A stretch of 64,000 nucleotides of DNA from Aquarana catesbeiana (taxonomy: Eukaryota; Chordata; Amphibia; Anura; Ranidae), in the NCBI RefSeq assembly GCF_042186555.1, contig NC_133336.1:39550338-39614337 (forward strand). Direction: 5' to 3'. The notes under the pieces were generated by a model. It was not told the DNA's origin, ran no database searches, and saw only the letters and a list, made by a program, of their open reading frames with translations. This document shows, piece after piece, positions 25,401-38,700 of this stretch. The translations under genes were made by a program, and so were the position numbers. Numbering within the stretch: the stretch's first letter is position 1; every line of letters starts with the position of its first letter.

Positions 25401-28400
25401 CAGTTGAAGGGGTCACTTCTATACTGACCGCCAATGTATGGGGTCCTTTCTACACTGACCTCAAATATAAGGGGTCACTTCTACACTGATCACCAATGTA
25501 AGGAGTCACTTCTACACTGACCACCAATGTAAGGGGTCCTTTCTACGCTGACCACCAAAATAAGGGGTCACGACTACACTGACCACCAATGTAAGGGGTC
25601 ATTTTCACCCTCATCACCAATGTAGGAATCCTTTTTATACTGACCTTTTATATAAGGGGTCACTTCTACACTGACCACCAATGTAAGGGGTCACTTCTAC
25701 AATGACCACCAATATAAGGGGTCCTTTCTACACTGATCACCAATGTAAGGGGTCCTTTCTACACTGACCACCAAAATAAGGGGTCACGTCAACACTGACC
25801 ACCAATGTAAGGGGTCATTTTCACCCTCATCACCAATGTAGGAATCCTTTTTACACTGACCTTTTATATAAGGAGCCACGTCTACACTGACCACTAATGT
25901 AAGGGATCCTTTCTACACTGACCTCCAATGTAAGGGGTAATTTCTACACTCACCACCAATGTAAGGGGTCCTTTCTACACTGACCACCAATGTAAGGGGT
26001 CATTTCTACACTCACCACCAATGTAAGGGGTCATTTCTACACTCACCACCAATGTAAGGGGTCCTTTCTACACTGACCTCCAATGTAAGGGGTCATTTCT
26101 ACCCTCATCACCAATATAAGGGGTCCTTTCTACACTGACCTCCAATATAAGGGGTCAGCTCTATACTGGCCGCCAATGTAAGGGGTCCTTTCTACACTGA
26201 CCTCAAATATAACGGGTTACTTCTACACTGATCACCAATGTAAGGAGTCACTTCTACACTGACCACCGATGTAAGTGGTCCTTTCTAGACTGACCACCAA
26301 AATAAGGGGTCACGTCTACATTGACCACCAATGTAAGGGGTCACTTCCACACGGATCACCAATGTAAGGAGCCACGTCTACACTGACCACCAATGTAAGG
26401 GGTCATTTTTACACTGACCTCCAATGTAAGGGGTCATTTCTACACTCAACAATGTAAGGGGTCCTTTCTACACTGACCTCCAGTTGAAGAGGTCACTTCT
26501 ATACTGACCGCCAATGTATGGGGTCCTTTCTACACTGACCTCAAATATAAGGGGTCACTTCTACACTGATCACCAATGTAAGGAGTCACTGCTACACTGA
26601 CCACCAATGTAAGGGGTCCTTTCTACGCTGACCACCAAAATAAGGGGTCACGACTACACTGACCACCAATGTAAGGGGTCATTTTCACCCTCATCACCAA
26701 TGTAGGAATCCTTTTTATACTGACCTTTTATATAAGGGGTCACTTCTACACTGACCACCAATATAAGGGGTCACTTCTACAATGACCACCAATATAAGGG
26801 GTCCTTTCTACACTGATCACCAATGTAAGGGGTCCTTTCTACACTGACCACCAAAATAAGGGGTCACGTCTACACTGACCACCAATGTAAGGGGTCATTT
26901 TCACCCTCATCACCAATGTAGGAATCCTTTTTACACTGACCTTTTATATAAGGGGTCACTTCTACACTGACCACCAATGTAAGGGGTCCTTTCTACACTG
27001 ATCACCAATGTAAGGGGTCACTTCTACACTGACCACCAATGTAAGAGGCCCCGTCTTTGTTACTTTTCTGAAAATTACAATGATTTGTTTTATTTCTTGA
27101 CTATTAAGTAAACAATATTCTTTATTCTTTAATTTAAAACATCTTCAATTTACTGATCACGCTAATATACAATGAGTGGTCTAATCATTTTAGTGGGGGT
27201 TCCCTGAGACCTGACAACGTTTTCAAAGGTTATTCAATGGCAAACAGGGTTCGCCATTCGCTAACTTCCTGTCACAATGACACTGCTGTCACTGGTACAG
27301 GAAGTGAGGGAAAATGTTCCCAGTTGGGACAAAGGCAGCTATTAAAATCTATCATAGGCTCTTTATATTCCTTACACTTTAAGTCCAACAGTCAGTTTGC
27401 TTCCACTGTCTCGGGATCCTTTGGATTGGAGAGAGGAACAAGTAAATAATATTGAATATTTTGCATTCCCTTACTAAAGTATGTCACTGTTTCAAGTTTA
27501 ATCCAAGTATATTTTATTGTCAATTTTACCCAAAGAAGATGTTTTGCTTCTGCAGTGGAGCGCCCCCTGTGCTGCAATTTTTATGCAGGGCAAATATTTG
27601 TTTCCCAGTTTTGGGCAGCCCCAAGCAGTGCAGTGACCATTAAAGGGGTGATCTAGATCTCTTGAGAACTCCCAAAATCTCATGAGCTCTTGACCTAAGC
27701 ATTAACTGAGCACTAATGCATTAGAACCCTATGCTGTGAATTCATGTGCTGGACTTTAGTTCTGTTTTAAAGGGAACCTGGAATGAGAGAAAAATGGCGA
27801 CTACCATTGCTGATGTCTCCTTTTGAGAATGCCAGTTCCCTGATTATCATGCTGTGGCTTCAGTGCTAACACAGAACATGTACTAATAGAAGGAATGCTG
27901 ATACTCTTTTGACACTCATTTGCAGCATTCTGGTTGAAGTTTTGACTCTAAAGTACGGAAGTCAGACACAGGCAGCCATGTAGCATTTTTATAAGTAGGC
28001 TAACAATGGCAGCCCCCCATAGTTCTCTACTGACAGGTTCACTTTAATAAAGGTAAACCTATGATCCAGTTCTGCAGTGATACTATATGTTATGAGATTT
28101 TGGTTCATGCTTTTGTAATGTGCCTTCTTTATTTCCCGTTGCATGCTGGGTTAAGGAAGATGGTGTAGGTATTGACAATGGACCTTGCTTTGTGTACTGG
28201 TGCGCAGTCATGTTGGAACAGGAAGGGGCCATCCCCAAACTGTTCCCACAAAGTTGGGAGCATGAAATTGTCCAAAGTGTCAACTGATATTTTGCTTTGT
28301 ACTTTATGCTAGAGCTGGGCTAGTTGTGGTGGTCCCAAACAATTCCCTGAGAAAGCCATCACTGGGGAAACATGTTGAGACACAACATCTACTTGTGACC

Positions 28401-31400
28401 ACCTTCTTTTTATTGGGACATCAGCGACCCATTACATACAATATGTATATGCTCTACAATTGGTTTTAATGTAACCCTGTGTCTCTCTTTCTCTTTTTTT
28501 GTACCAATAAAGAAACTATTTTATATAATTTTTGTATGCAACAATTATTTTGAGCACCGCAATAATCCCAATCCTCCTTCATTACTTTCAACAATCGGGA
28601 TGAGGTGCATGATATTCTAGAGCCACTCAGACCACTCTCCGAAATTTTCCAAAGTTTCTTGATATGCTGACATCTTAAGAGTTCCCTTCACTGGAACTAA
28701 GAGGCCAAGTGCAACCCCCTGAAAAACAACCCCACACCATAATCCCCCCTCCACCAAATGATTTGGGCCAGTGCACAAAGCAAGATCCATAAAGACATGG
28801 ATGAGCGAGTTTGGGGTAGAGGAACTTGACTGGCCTGCTCAGAGTCCTGACCTCAACCTGATAGAACACCTTTGGGATGAATTAGAGTGGAGACTGTGAG
28901 CCAGGCCTTCTCGTCCAACATCAGTGCCTGACCTCACAAATGCGCTTCTGGAAGAATGGTCAAACATTCCCATAGACACACTCCTAAACCTTGTGGACAG
29001 CCTTCCCAGAAGAGTTGAAGCTGTTATAGCTGCAAAGGGTGGGCCAACTCAATATTGGACCCTACGGACTAAGACTGGGATGTCATTAAAATTAATGTGC
29101 GTGTAAAGGCAGGCGTCCCAATACTTTTGAAAATATAGTCTATATTGTATGACTTCAGTATGATCCTGTATTCAGTAATCTGCTTTGTTAGAATATTCAG
29201 GTTGAGGTGCTAAGTTAGAGCAGAAGTGAGTGAATTCTAGGGGTGAAAGAGCTAGATCAGGGGTAGGCAACCTTAAAGAGGTGGAGATCTACCTGAACAA
29301 CATGGGAGAAGACAAAGCTCATCGTGCACAGTGTCGCCTCCTCACACCTGATTTAAACCTCTAATTGCCGTACTACCATCTCGCAATTGCGTGCATTGCA
29401 CAGCAATCATGGGTTTACATCGGATAGTGGAGGCGGAAACATATCCCCTCCTTGCCACCTGTCAAACACACTCAGATCGCTTATCAGAGGACCAGCAGTG
29501 CCTGTTGTACTTGTGAATGAGCCCTTGCATTCGGCAGCGGCACCCTTAGGCCTCGTTCACATGTAAAGTTGGGAGGGGGAGGTGGTAAAACCCTTTCAGA
29601 AAGTGCACCAAACCCGCCGCAGGATATAATAGAAGCCTATAGGTAAGTGCAGCAAACCCACAGCAAAGCTGCAGATACACTGCACTGCACCCGCATGTGG
29701 GTAAACCGCAGCACATCAGTGTGAAAGCAGCCCTATACTATTATACCCGGTGTATTGCTTCACACTGACCTCTCTTCTTTCCTGCTGCTGGCACCACTCT
29801 GGAGACCTCTAGCTGAGATAAGAGGTGGAGTGCAGTTGGTATCATTTTGCATAGGACAGGGGCCGGCACTACAGAGGGGGCATCGGCTTTTCTCACTCCC
29901 TACTACAGCTCCAACTTTACAAGTAGTCCCTCTGCACTGCACTCTGTTTGATGCTCTGGAATGGGTAAGCAAGTCCAGACCTCGATCTACCAGTCACCTG
30001 TCCCGTGATCTACTGGTTGCTGACCCCCGAGCTAGACTATGAAGCAGATCAAGGCAGCACCGGCAGTCCCCATCAACACGAGGACCCTGCTCAGGATATA
30101 GATGGCCTACAGCAGCTAGACCACCGCCAGATCTATTTACAAGGGCCAGGTGAGGAAGACCTGGGCTTTGGACCATTTCATAATAACACAATTTTACTGA
30201 CTTCTAAAGAACATTATATCAAAAGTCAACAAAACACTTGGTAACTGTCACTTGTTAACATAACAAACATACCTTGTGTGCCACCTCCCTTGGCAACTGC
30301 TATGCTGCCCCTCTGTCTTTTGGGACATAAGGGGTGTGGACACTTTTCAACATGGATGGGGGGGGGGGGGGGGGGGGGCTGTTCTGGAGAAAGGAAGAAT
30401 TGAACAATTATCTGTTGCCTGAGGGTAGAAAAAAAATTCCAGTTCTGGTGGAGGTTTGCAGCTAGATAAAAGACTGCTCGGGTGCCATGGGTAATACCTT
30501 TTTTATTTGTTATTTCCAGTTTATACCGTAAAAAAATAACTGTTTGCTATAGGTTATAGCACGTCATTGATTATTGCTTTGTTTTGGTAAATAAAGCTAT
30601 GTGATTCAATATTGTATACTTTGTTTATAGACTCTGGCATACGGCCTGTCTGGGCAAAGACGGTGAAGTCATGGTGTTTGGTGGCAGCAAGGATGACCTG
30701 CTCTCCTTGGATACTGTAAGTAAAGACTATAGTAATAAAAGAATATCAATATGAATCTCTGACGTATCAAAGTGGACTCCTTTTTAAAATCCCACAGCGG
30801 TTCCACATAGAGTCACACTCGCCATGCCCTCTCCCATTAACCTGTTGCTTTGTTGGAGCCCTTGTGAAATACCCAGTGTTTCTAGGTATGAGAGAACATG
30901 TGACCTCCTCCCAGGATGCAATGCTCGGGCATGAGTACCCAATTGCGAGGCCCAAATACTGCCATGTGGGGGTGACGTCATGGTTGACGTAGATATGAGT
31001 GGGGGAGGGGTGGTGTTTAAGATATTTTGTCATTATACCCATTCAAGACATTCTAAAGTTTAGGGATGAGCTCAAGTGTTGTTGAGATCCTAGTCCAAAC
31101 TCACTTGAGTGAGCCCACCAGGATCTGTCACTGTACTGGGCCAATTATAAGCGGCTAAAGGAATTCCCCGCTCTGCAGCTGAACGTATTAATCCTCATCA
31201 CATATGTGCGCTTGCTGGGTGTGAAATTCCCCCGATTGGTCTAATACAGGTGACAGTTTACTGGTGGGCTTGCTCCGGTTGGTTTGGACTAGGATATAGG
31301 GCTCATCCCTACTAAAGATGAACTCCAGATGTATGCGGCCTTGGTGGTGCAACTGGTGGTCCATGATGAGCACTAGCGTGGCTTTCCACTTTCCAGCTGT

Positions 31401-34400
31401 GCTCTCTCCTTCTTGGGCATCTGACGGGGTTCTGTGTGTCAGAGGAGCTGGCTTCCTGCTCTGTCTTGTTCCAAGATGGCGGCAGCAGCACTTCTGGCAG
31501 GGCAGAGTGCTGTTTCCAGGGCAACCAGAAGCTCTGTACAAAAATGGTGTAATGAAGGTAATCTAAGGTCTGGATCCAGCCAGGGGCGGATCCAGAGTCT
31601 AATCTCGGGAGGGGCACTGCCAGAAAATAAGGTTTTTTGCAGGCAATTTATCGGGGAAATGGCTGGTGTTGGCGCTTCAATCATCATGGCACCATGGTTG
31701 ATATGGTGTCAGGATGATGGAAGCGCATTATTTCTATTGTTACATTGGAATATAAAATAGTTCAACTCACCCTAATGCAGAATCAGTCGGAGCCTCGAGT
31801 GTGTCACTTGCCACCAGATGCTGATTGTCACTTGCCACGTCACCTGCCACCAGATGCTGATTGTCACTTGCCACGTCACCTGCCACCAGATGCAGATTGT
31901 CACTTGCCACGTCACCTGCCACCAGATGCTGATTGTCACTTGCCTAGTCACCTGCCACCAGATGCTGATTGTCACTTGCTACGTCACCTGCCACCAGATG
32001 CAGATTGCCACTTGCCACGTCACATGCCACAAGTTGCGGATTATCACTTGCCACGTCACCTGCCATATGTTGCGGATTATCACTTGCTGTGTCACTTGCC
32101 TGCTACAAGATGTGGATTGTCAATTGCCACGTCACCTTCCCACCAAATGCAGATTTTCACTTGCTGTGTCACTTGCCTGCTACATGGTGTGTCCCAGCGT
32201 GAAGGCAGGCAGCAGAGAGATGATGTAATCTCTCTGCTGCCCGCGGCTGCCCGGTGAGGGCAGGAGAGCGGTGATGCAGGGTGGGCGGTGAGAGAGGATG
32301 ACATCTTTCTGCTCCCCCGCCCGCCCACCTGCAGACTGGCCTGTTCGGCCACTCACCCGACAGAACTCTGACTGATCCGTCGGCTCCCCCCCCCCGGCCC
32401 GCTAACTGATCCACTCGCTGGCTCACCCGCCGGCCCGCTAACTGATACGCTAGCTTACCCGCGGCCCGCTAACTGATCCACCTGCCGGCCCGCTAACTGA
32501 TCCACCTGCCGGCCCGCTAACTGGTCCGCTGGCCCACTAACTGATCCGCCAACCAGCCCGCTGACTGATCCGCCTGCATGCCTGTCACTAATTTCTCGGG
32601 GGGGCAGTTACCCCGTTGCCCCCCCCTGGATCTGCCTCTATTTTTATGGCGCTCCGGGGGGAAGGGGGCTGTGGCTGCAACAGTGAAGGATCCTTTATTT
32701 CGCCCTCTCTTTCCTCTTCCCGTGACCATTCACCAAAAGCCATGTATTCTGTTCACGTGAAGCAAAGCCTTCTGTGAATTGAAAAGGTTGATTCTTATAA
32801 TTTACCGATTTAACGTCTGTTCAACCATCCAGTTGGAAAATTTCTGCATGATCAGCAATGCAGGCTATAACCTGTGTATATTCCTGACGATCAGCGGGTG
32901 CTGGCGGACATCCATCTAATCACAGCAGAAGCGGGGTGTGCGTGCCCCCTAGGCGGAAGTGCAGAATCACGTATATATATACGTGACCCTGTGCAGAACG
33001 GCCGCCCTTCAGCAGTAAATATGCTATAGGGCGGTCGTTAAGTGGTTAAAAAGGAACTTCACAACCATTGTGTAGCACTGCTAAGCAGGAGTAAAAAAAA
33101 ACAAATATGACGGCCCCTGTATACATAGAATCAAGGTTTTTAAATCATTAACTTTGATAAGATTATTTAGATCTCTTTTACTTGTATGCCTAAGGCTCCC
33201 TTCACACTGAGGCAGTTTTTAGGCGTTCTTAGCGATAGAATTAGCGCTTGTTAAGCGCCTGAAAACTGCCATCCCATGCCGCCTGAATGTGAAAGCCCGA
33301 GTGCCTTCACACTGGGGTGGTGCGCTTATGGGACATTAGAAAAAGTCCTGCAAGCAGCATCTTTGGAGCGATTTGTTAGCGCTGTGAAATGAATAGGCAT
33401 CGCTTCTGAAGCGCCACAACACGGGCGCTTTTAACACCTTCTTTGGCTGCTAGCAGAGGTTAAAATCGCCCCGCTAGCGGCCGAAAAGCACTGCTTAAAC
33501 AGTGCTTAGGCGCCGCTAAAACGAGCGGCGCTTTAGCACTAACGCTCGCGCGGCCCCAGCGTGAAAGTAGCCTAAGGCCTCATGCACAGACAGTTTTTCC
33601 TAAAGCCAATAAACTCCCCACCATGTTATCCTATGTGTCCATGCATAGGAGTTTTTCCGCTGTAAAAACGCTCTAACTGAAAAAAGCTTAAAAACGCTGA
33701 AAAACGTGGCTATTCTGCGCTTAGCGTTTTTGAACCATAAGCTTTTGGGGGAGTATAATTTTGTTAAAAAAAAGCTAAAAAAATGCTACAGCTAAAAAAA
33801 AAAAACTCTGAAAAACACTGCTGCAAAAGAAACTCATTCTACAGCTACAGCTTTCTACAACGAGCGCTACTGGCTTTTTTATAACATTGTGTGCATGAGA
33901 CCTTAATAGTAATACTATACATTCATTGTTGTGTTTGCACCGTGGTGGTAAAACTGAATATTTTATGTGTTTTTTTTTTTTTGTGTTTTTTTACAGGGTC
34001 ATTGTAATGATTTACTCATCTTTCAGATCCAACCCTACTCTCTGCTCAGGTGCAAAAGTTTTCCCCCTTCTGTAGATTTTTGCTATGTACATTGACTGTT
34101 ATATCAGACAAATGTGTGTTTCCAGAATATGACAAACCTCATTTTTAATGCTGGATCATTGGCACAAAACTGAAAACGAATGCCTGCCATGCATGGCTCA
34201 ACTTTTGTTTGATTTTTACTGCATCAGCCAATGTTCGAGCTGTCGGCACCCCATCGACACCACCCAGCTCTACAAAAGTCGATTGTTCAGTTGACTGTTG
34301 TCAAAGGAGCCAGGTGAAAAATTGTCAGCTTGACTGCGTCCAGTCAGATGCAGTCATGGAGCCGCTGGTGCTACATAGTTACATAGTTAGTCAGGTTGAA

Positions 34401-35602
34401 AAAACACACAAGTCCATCTAGTTCAACCATAAAAATAAATAAAAAATAATATCAAACAATCCCATATACCCAATCCCATACACACAGTTGATCCAGAGGA
34501 AGGCGAAAAACCCCAGCAAAGCATAATCCAATTTGCTCCAGCAGGGGAAAAAATTATTTCCTGACCCCCCGAGAGGCAATCGGATTTTCCCTGGATCAAC
34601 TTTACCTATAAATGTCAGTACCTATAAATTGTGCTGGCAGTATTTAGAATGAATGGAAAAATCAATAAGTGACTGGGCTCAGGTGATACACAGAGATGAA
34701 ACGCATCCTCATACATAACCTGTTTATCAGCAGTCTTCTCTTCTCTACATCCATTCAAAGTCCAGAATTTATAAATCTTGCCTGAGGGTTCAAAAAAAAG
34801 AGGACAGGGAGCTGAGGTTACACTCTGCAGAGCTAAGTGAGGAGAACTCTGAGAGCTTATTGGAAGGAAGGGACACACCCCCCTTACAACACAGCACACA
34901 GGAACACAGCTGAGGCTGTCAATAACAGGCTGTGTGCTGGAGCTCCATCCCTTATCACCTTTTTACCCATGGTGTCAGGGAAACTTGTCAGACCCGATTC
35001 ATTCTGATAGCAGAGGACCTAGGAAGCAGACAGAAATGACACATGGTGCTCTTAATAAGACAAGCACACACAATAGAGGGATATGCTTTGTTCATATTTC
35101 ACTTCTGAGGTTTACAACCACTTTAAGTCGGCCATACATGGATCAAGATTCGGCTGGTTCAGCAGGGAACGGACAAAATTCAACCCACCTTTGGGCAGGG
35201 TGGATGTACAGAAGTCGACCTACCAATCGATTTCTGTACAACTCCCCTGTCGAATTTTTGCTGCTAGATCAGGGCTGCCGACTAAAGCCTGCAACACTAA
35301 TCAGTGTATTCTTATGGTGGTAAGTCTCCCCAATATCAGAATACAATGGCTCAGCAGTGAGGATTCCCCCATCCACATCAAATCCACATCAACCCACTGG
35401 TTGAATGAAAAAAATACTCATCTAATGGCCAGCCCCACAGGTGATTTCCTTTAGAAAGCAGCCACAGAGCGTAGAGAAGCCCCTCCCCTGCTGACATCTG
35501 CAGCGTGGGACCCTTGCTTTGTGTGTGGAAGCAGTGGTGTCTCTGCAGAAGTCTCACATACTTGCTGAGTCAGACTAATAGCTATAATAAAGTGTTAAAG
35601 TG

Positions 35603-35641
<39 letters not shown>

Positions 35642-35667
35642 CATATATATATGTCCAATCTTGTGGA

Positions 35668-35730
<63 letters not shown>

Positions 35731-38700
35731 CCATTTATAACACAGTATTCACATCTCATTGCTGTTCATTTACCTTTTGGCACTACACACTTTTTCTTAA
35801 GATTAATTATAAGTTTGGTATATTACTTATCTGTGTGAGCTGCCGCCCCACCACAGCGCAGAGATATATATTTTATATTTCTGAGACTAATAGCTATGCA
35901 ATCAGCAAGGCTCTTATTCTGTGCTAGTGGGAGAGCTCTGGCTCAGCAGGAAGCATGCGGAGAGCTGAAGTTGCACTCTGCATAGGGCGGCATTTACAAG
36001 CATCAGTCGGCTGTATTTTCCTCCAATCGTAGCAGCTGAATGTTGGCGGTTCTAGTAAATACCACTTCCACCGCATGGGGGAGGTGGTGCCCTTCTTAAT
36101 ATGGCACCTGGGGCACCCCCCCTCCCTAGTTTCGGCCCTGGTATGGGGCAGCATTTACAAGCACCAGTCGGCTGTATTTTTCTCCACTTGTAGCAGCTTA
36201 ATATCGGTGGTTCTAGTAAACATGGTTCCCGCCTCAGGGCGTTGGTGCCCTTCTCAATATGGTGCCCGGGGCACATATCCCCTCCCCCCTAGTTTTAGAC
36301 CTGCCCAAATTCGGGACCGTGTGTATGGCAGCCGGTCTGACAGAAGCCCCTTCTGCCGAAGGGGCATGACCAAAAAAGGTCTGCCCATCAGCATCCGATC
36401 AGCCAATGGCTGAGAGCACAGATCAGTGTGTTCTGGCAGGGCTGTCCCCCTGTCAGAACACAAAAGCCCAGCCAGGGAGATGGCTGTACATTGGATTGTT
36501 AGTACAGTGGCTCTGACCTGAGATGTCAGTTTTATTTTTGTTCGACTCACTGGTTGAATGAACCAAAAACTAGTAGTGCGTGTGAGGCTTTACCTATAAA
36601 TGCTGATGTAAAACAGGGTCAACACTAAGGACATTCTTCCAATCACTGATCCAATGATTCCAATCTGTCTTGGAAATGTGGATGTGATCAGTAACAGAGA
36701 GCAGAGAGACATTACACAGCACAGAACTCCTGTGCTCTCTGCAATATCATCTCAAGCAGTGTCATCACCCCTGCTCAGTTTTCATCTGTGAATATCAAAA
36801 GGGAATTACCGCGCTGTGAAAATTAAAAAAAAAAAAAAAATGTATATATACAGCAGCCAGCACAGCCTGAGACAAACAGCAAAGGATACAAATAGAAATA
36901 AAATGCAGCGCTATTATATCTATATATTTAGAACAAGCAGTAATATTGTAATCAGTTGTACCATATAACAAGTAAAAACATATATATAATGTCCACAAAG
37001 TGAAAAAAATACTGTCCGCCAAGTGAAAAAATGATTTAAGATTCAAGAAAAATCCTGGCATCAGTGAATAATGTCAGAGGATGAACATTTTGAAAACAAC
37101 AGTAAGGCAAATGACATCAGTGTGAAGAAAAACTCTTTGAAAAGAAGCTTGTGAGAAAAAAACGCCACCATACCGCCCCAGATGATGTCTAATCAGACGA
37201 AACGCAGCGGGTTGACCTCTGTCAACATCACTGTGCCTCTTCATGCCTTTTTATAGCCTTGTATGCACTTCCTAAATGTGAGTGTTCCATTGTTACTCTT
37301 TTTAAATGTAATTTTTAAACGATATCACACTATGTGGAACCTTTCTTTGTTTCTTGGTTTCAACGTGTGAGCATAAGGATATCCTCTGGCCTTTCCTCCT
37401 TCCATTTAAACCCCATGTGCCTGTATGCTGTGGATTGGGTGTTGATCAACATCATTTAAAGATCTGCCTAGGTCACACGGTGTCTATCACCATAAGCCTG
37501 TTTGACTTAAGAGGCATAAGCCCCTTTAAGTCTACTACTTCTGGTAAGCCTTCATACAATTGGTGGCGTTTTTTTTCACAAGCTTCTTTTCAAAGAGGTT
37601 TTCTTCATACTGATGTAATTTGCCTTACCGTTGTTTTCAAGATGTTATCCTCTGACATTATTCACTGATGCCAGGATTTTTATTGAATCTTAAATCATTT
37701 TTTCACTTGGTGGACACAATTTTTTTCACTTTGTGGACATTATATGTTTTTACTTATTATGTGGTACAAATGATCACAATATTACTTCTTGTTTTCTCTC
37801 TCTCTCTCTCTGTATACATATCTATAGATATATATATATCTATATTATATATTATATAAGCGCTGCCTTTTATTTCTATTTCTACAGTTTTCATCTGTGA
37901 ACTACAAAAGGCCTCCTCCCTATGTTATTTAGATGAAGAAAGAGAGGATCTTCTGTAGTCCTAACATTTGTGACAACACTGTTCCTCCATAGATAAAAAC
38001 TACAATGAGTGAGCATAGCCACCCTAAGGGAGGAAGTGTATTACTGGCAGGATCACAGGTGCAAATAAAGGAGAAAAGGTCTGAAAAAAGAAAATGAATG
38101 CAGTCAGCACATCTGAGGACCAGTAAGATGCAAAATAGTTTAATGCCAACATACAATATGCCCAAATTTTGGAAACAAAAAGCCTGGGCCACATTGCCCT
38201 GGATCCATAGAAGGGCAAGCCAAACCATTTCCTACACAGTGGAATCCTGCATCTGTGTCTGCCACTGGTTGTGTGCAAGCCTGGGCCGGGAGGTAGGGAG
38301 AAGAGGAGGTAGTCTTGAGCACTTTAGCAGGAAGGAGGTGAAAAAAGAGCAGGACCTGCAACCTATGCGGCTAAAGTAATTTTAAGCTCATATACGAGGC
38401 ACATGGTAGGCATTTTGGCCTTTTCACCTTAGGTGCTGAAGGACGTTTTCCCAGAACTTGTTAGAAGTACCTTGTAAGTTTACTAAGTAGAGGGTTCTTT
38501 ATTGTAAGAGCGGCAAGGATGTTGAATTCCCTTCCACAGGCGGTGGTCTCAGCGGGGGGCATTGATAGTTTCAAAAAACTATTAGATAAGCACCTGAATG
38601 ACCGCAACATACAGGGATTGTTAGAGATTTTGAGTTTATTATTATTTTAAGTGATAAAAGTTTCTGAAAAATATATGAAACACATGAATGTTATAATGTA

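Larger units (their letters stand above)
31581..32640. mobile_element. hAT-like element with internal 36-bp minisatellite
   Basis: Ends CAGGGGCGGATCCAG and CTGGATCTGCCTCTA are inverted repeats with a few changes. No clear target duplication was read. It contains two tandem arrays (31795-32180 and 32390-32580) and a C-rich GTTGCCCCCCCCTGG right arm. Confidence 0.6.

Noticed and set aside
23595..27045. Regularly spaced repeats that could suggest a CRISPR array
   Set aside because: The monomers are contiguous and diverged with no unique spacers, and the DNA is vertebrate.
31745..32257. 170-codon frame with HLPPDADC repeats
   Set aside because: By-product of the 36-bp minisatellite in a transposon; runs into unrelated sequence.
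33997..34098. Alternative end of KLHDC1 by reading through exon 12 to the TGA near 34098
   Set aside because: The tail is unrelated to the family, while splicing at 34049 to 39853 restores the conserved C-terminus in frame. It remains possible as a minor isoform.
34690..34710. GATGAAACGCATCC as another hammerhead-like site
   Set aside because: No CTGANGA with a pairable helix II lies upstream.
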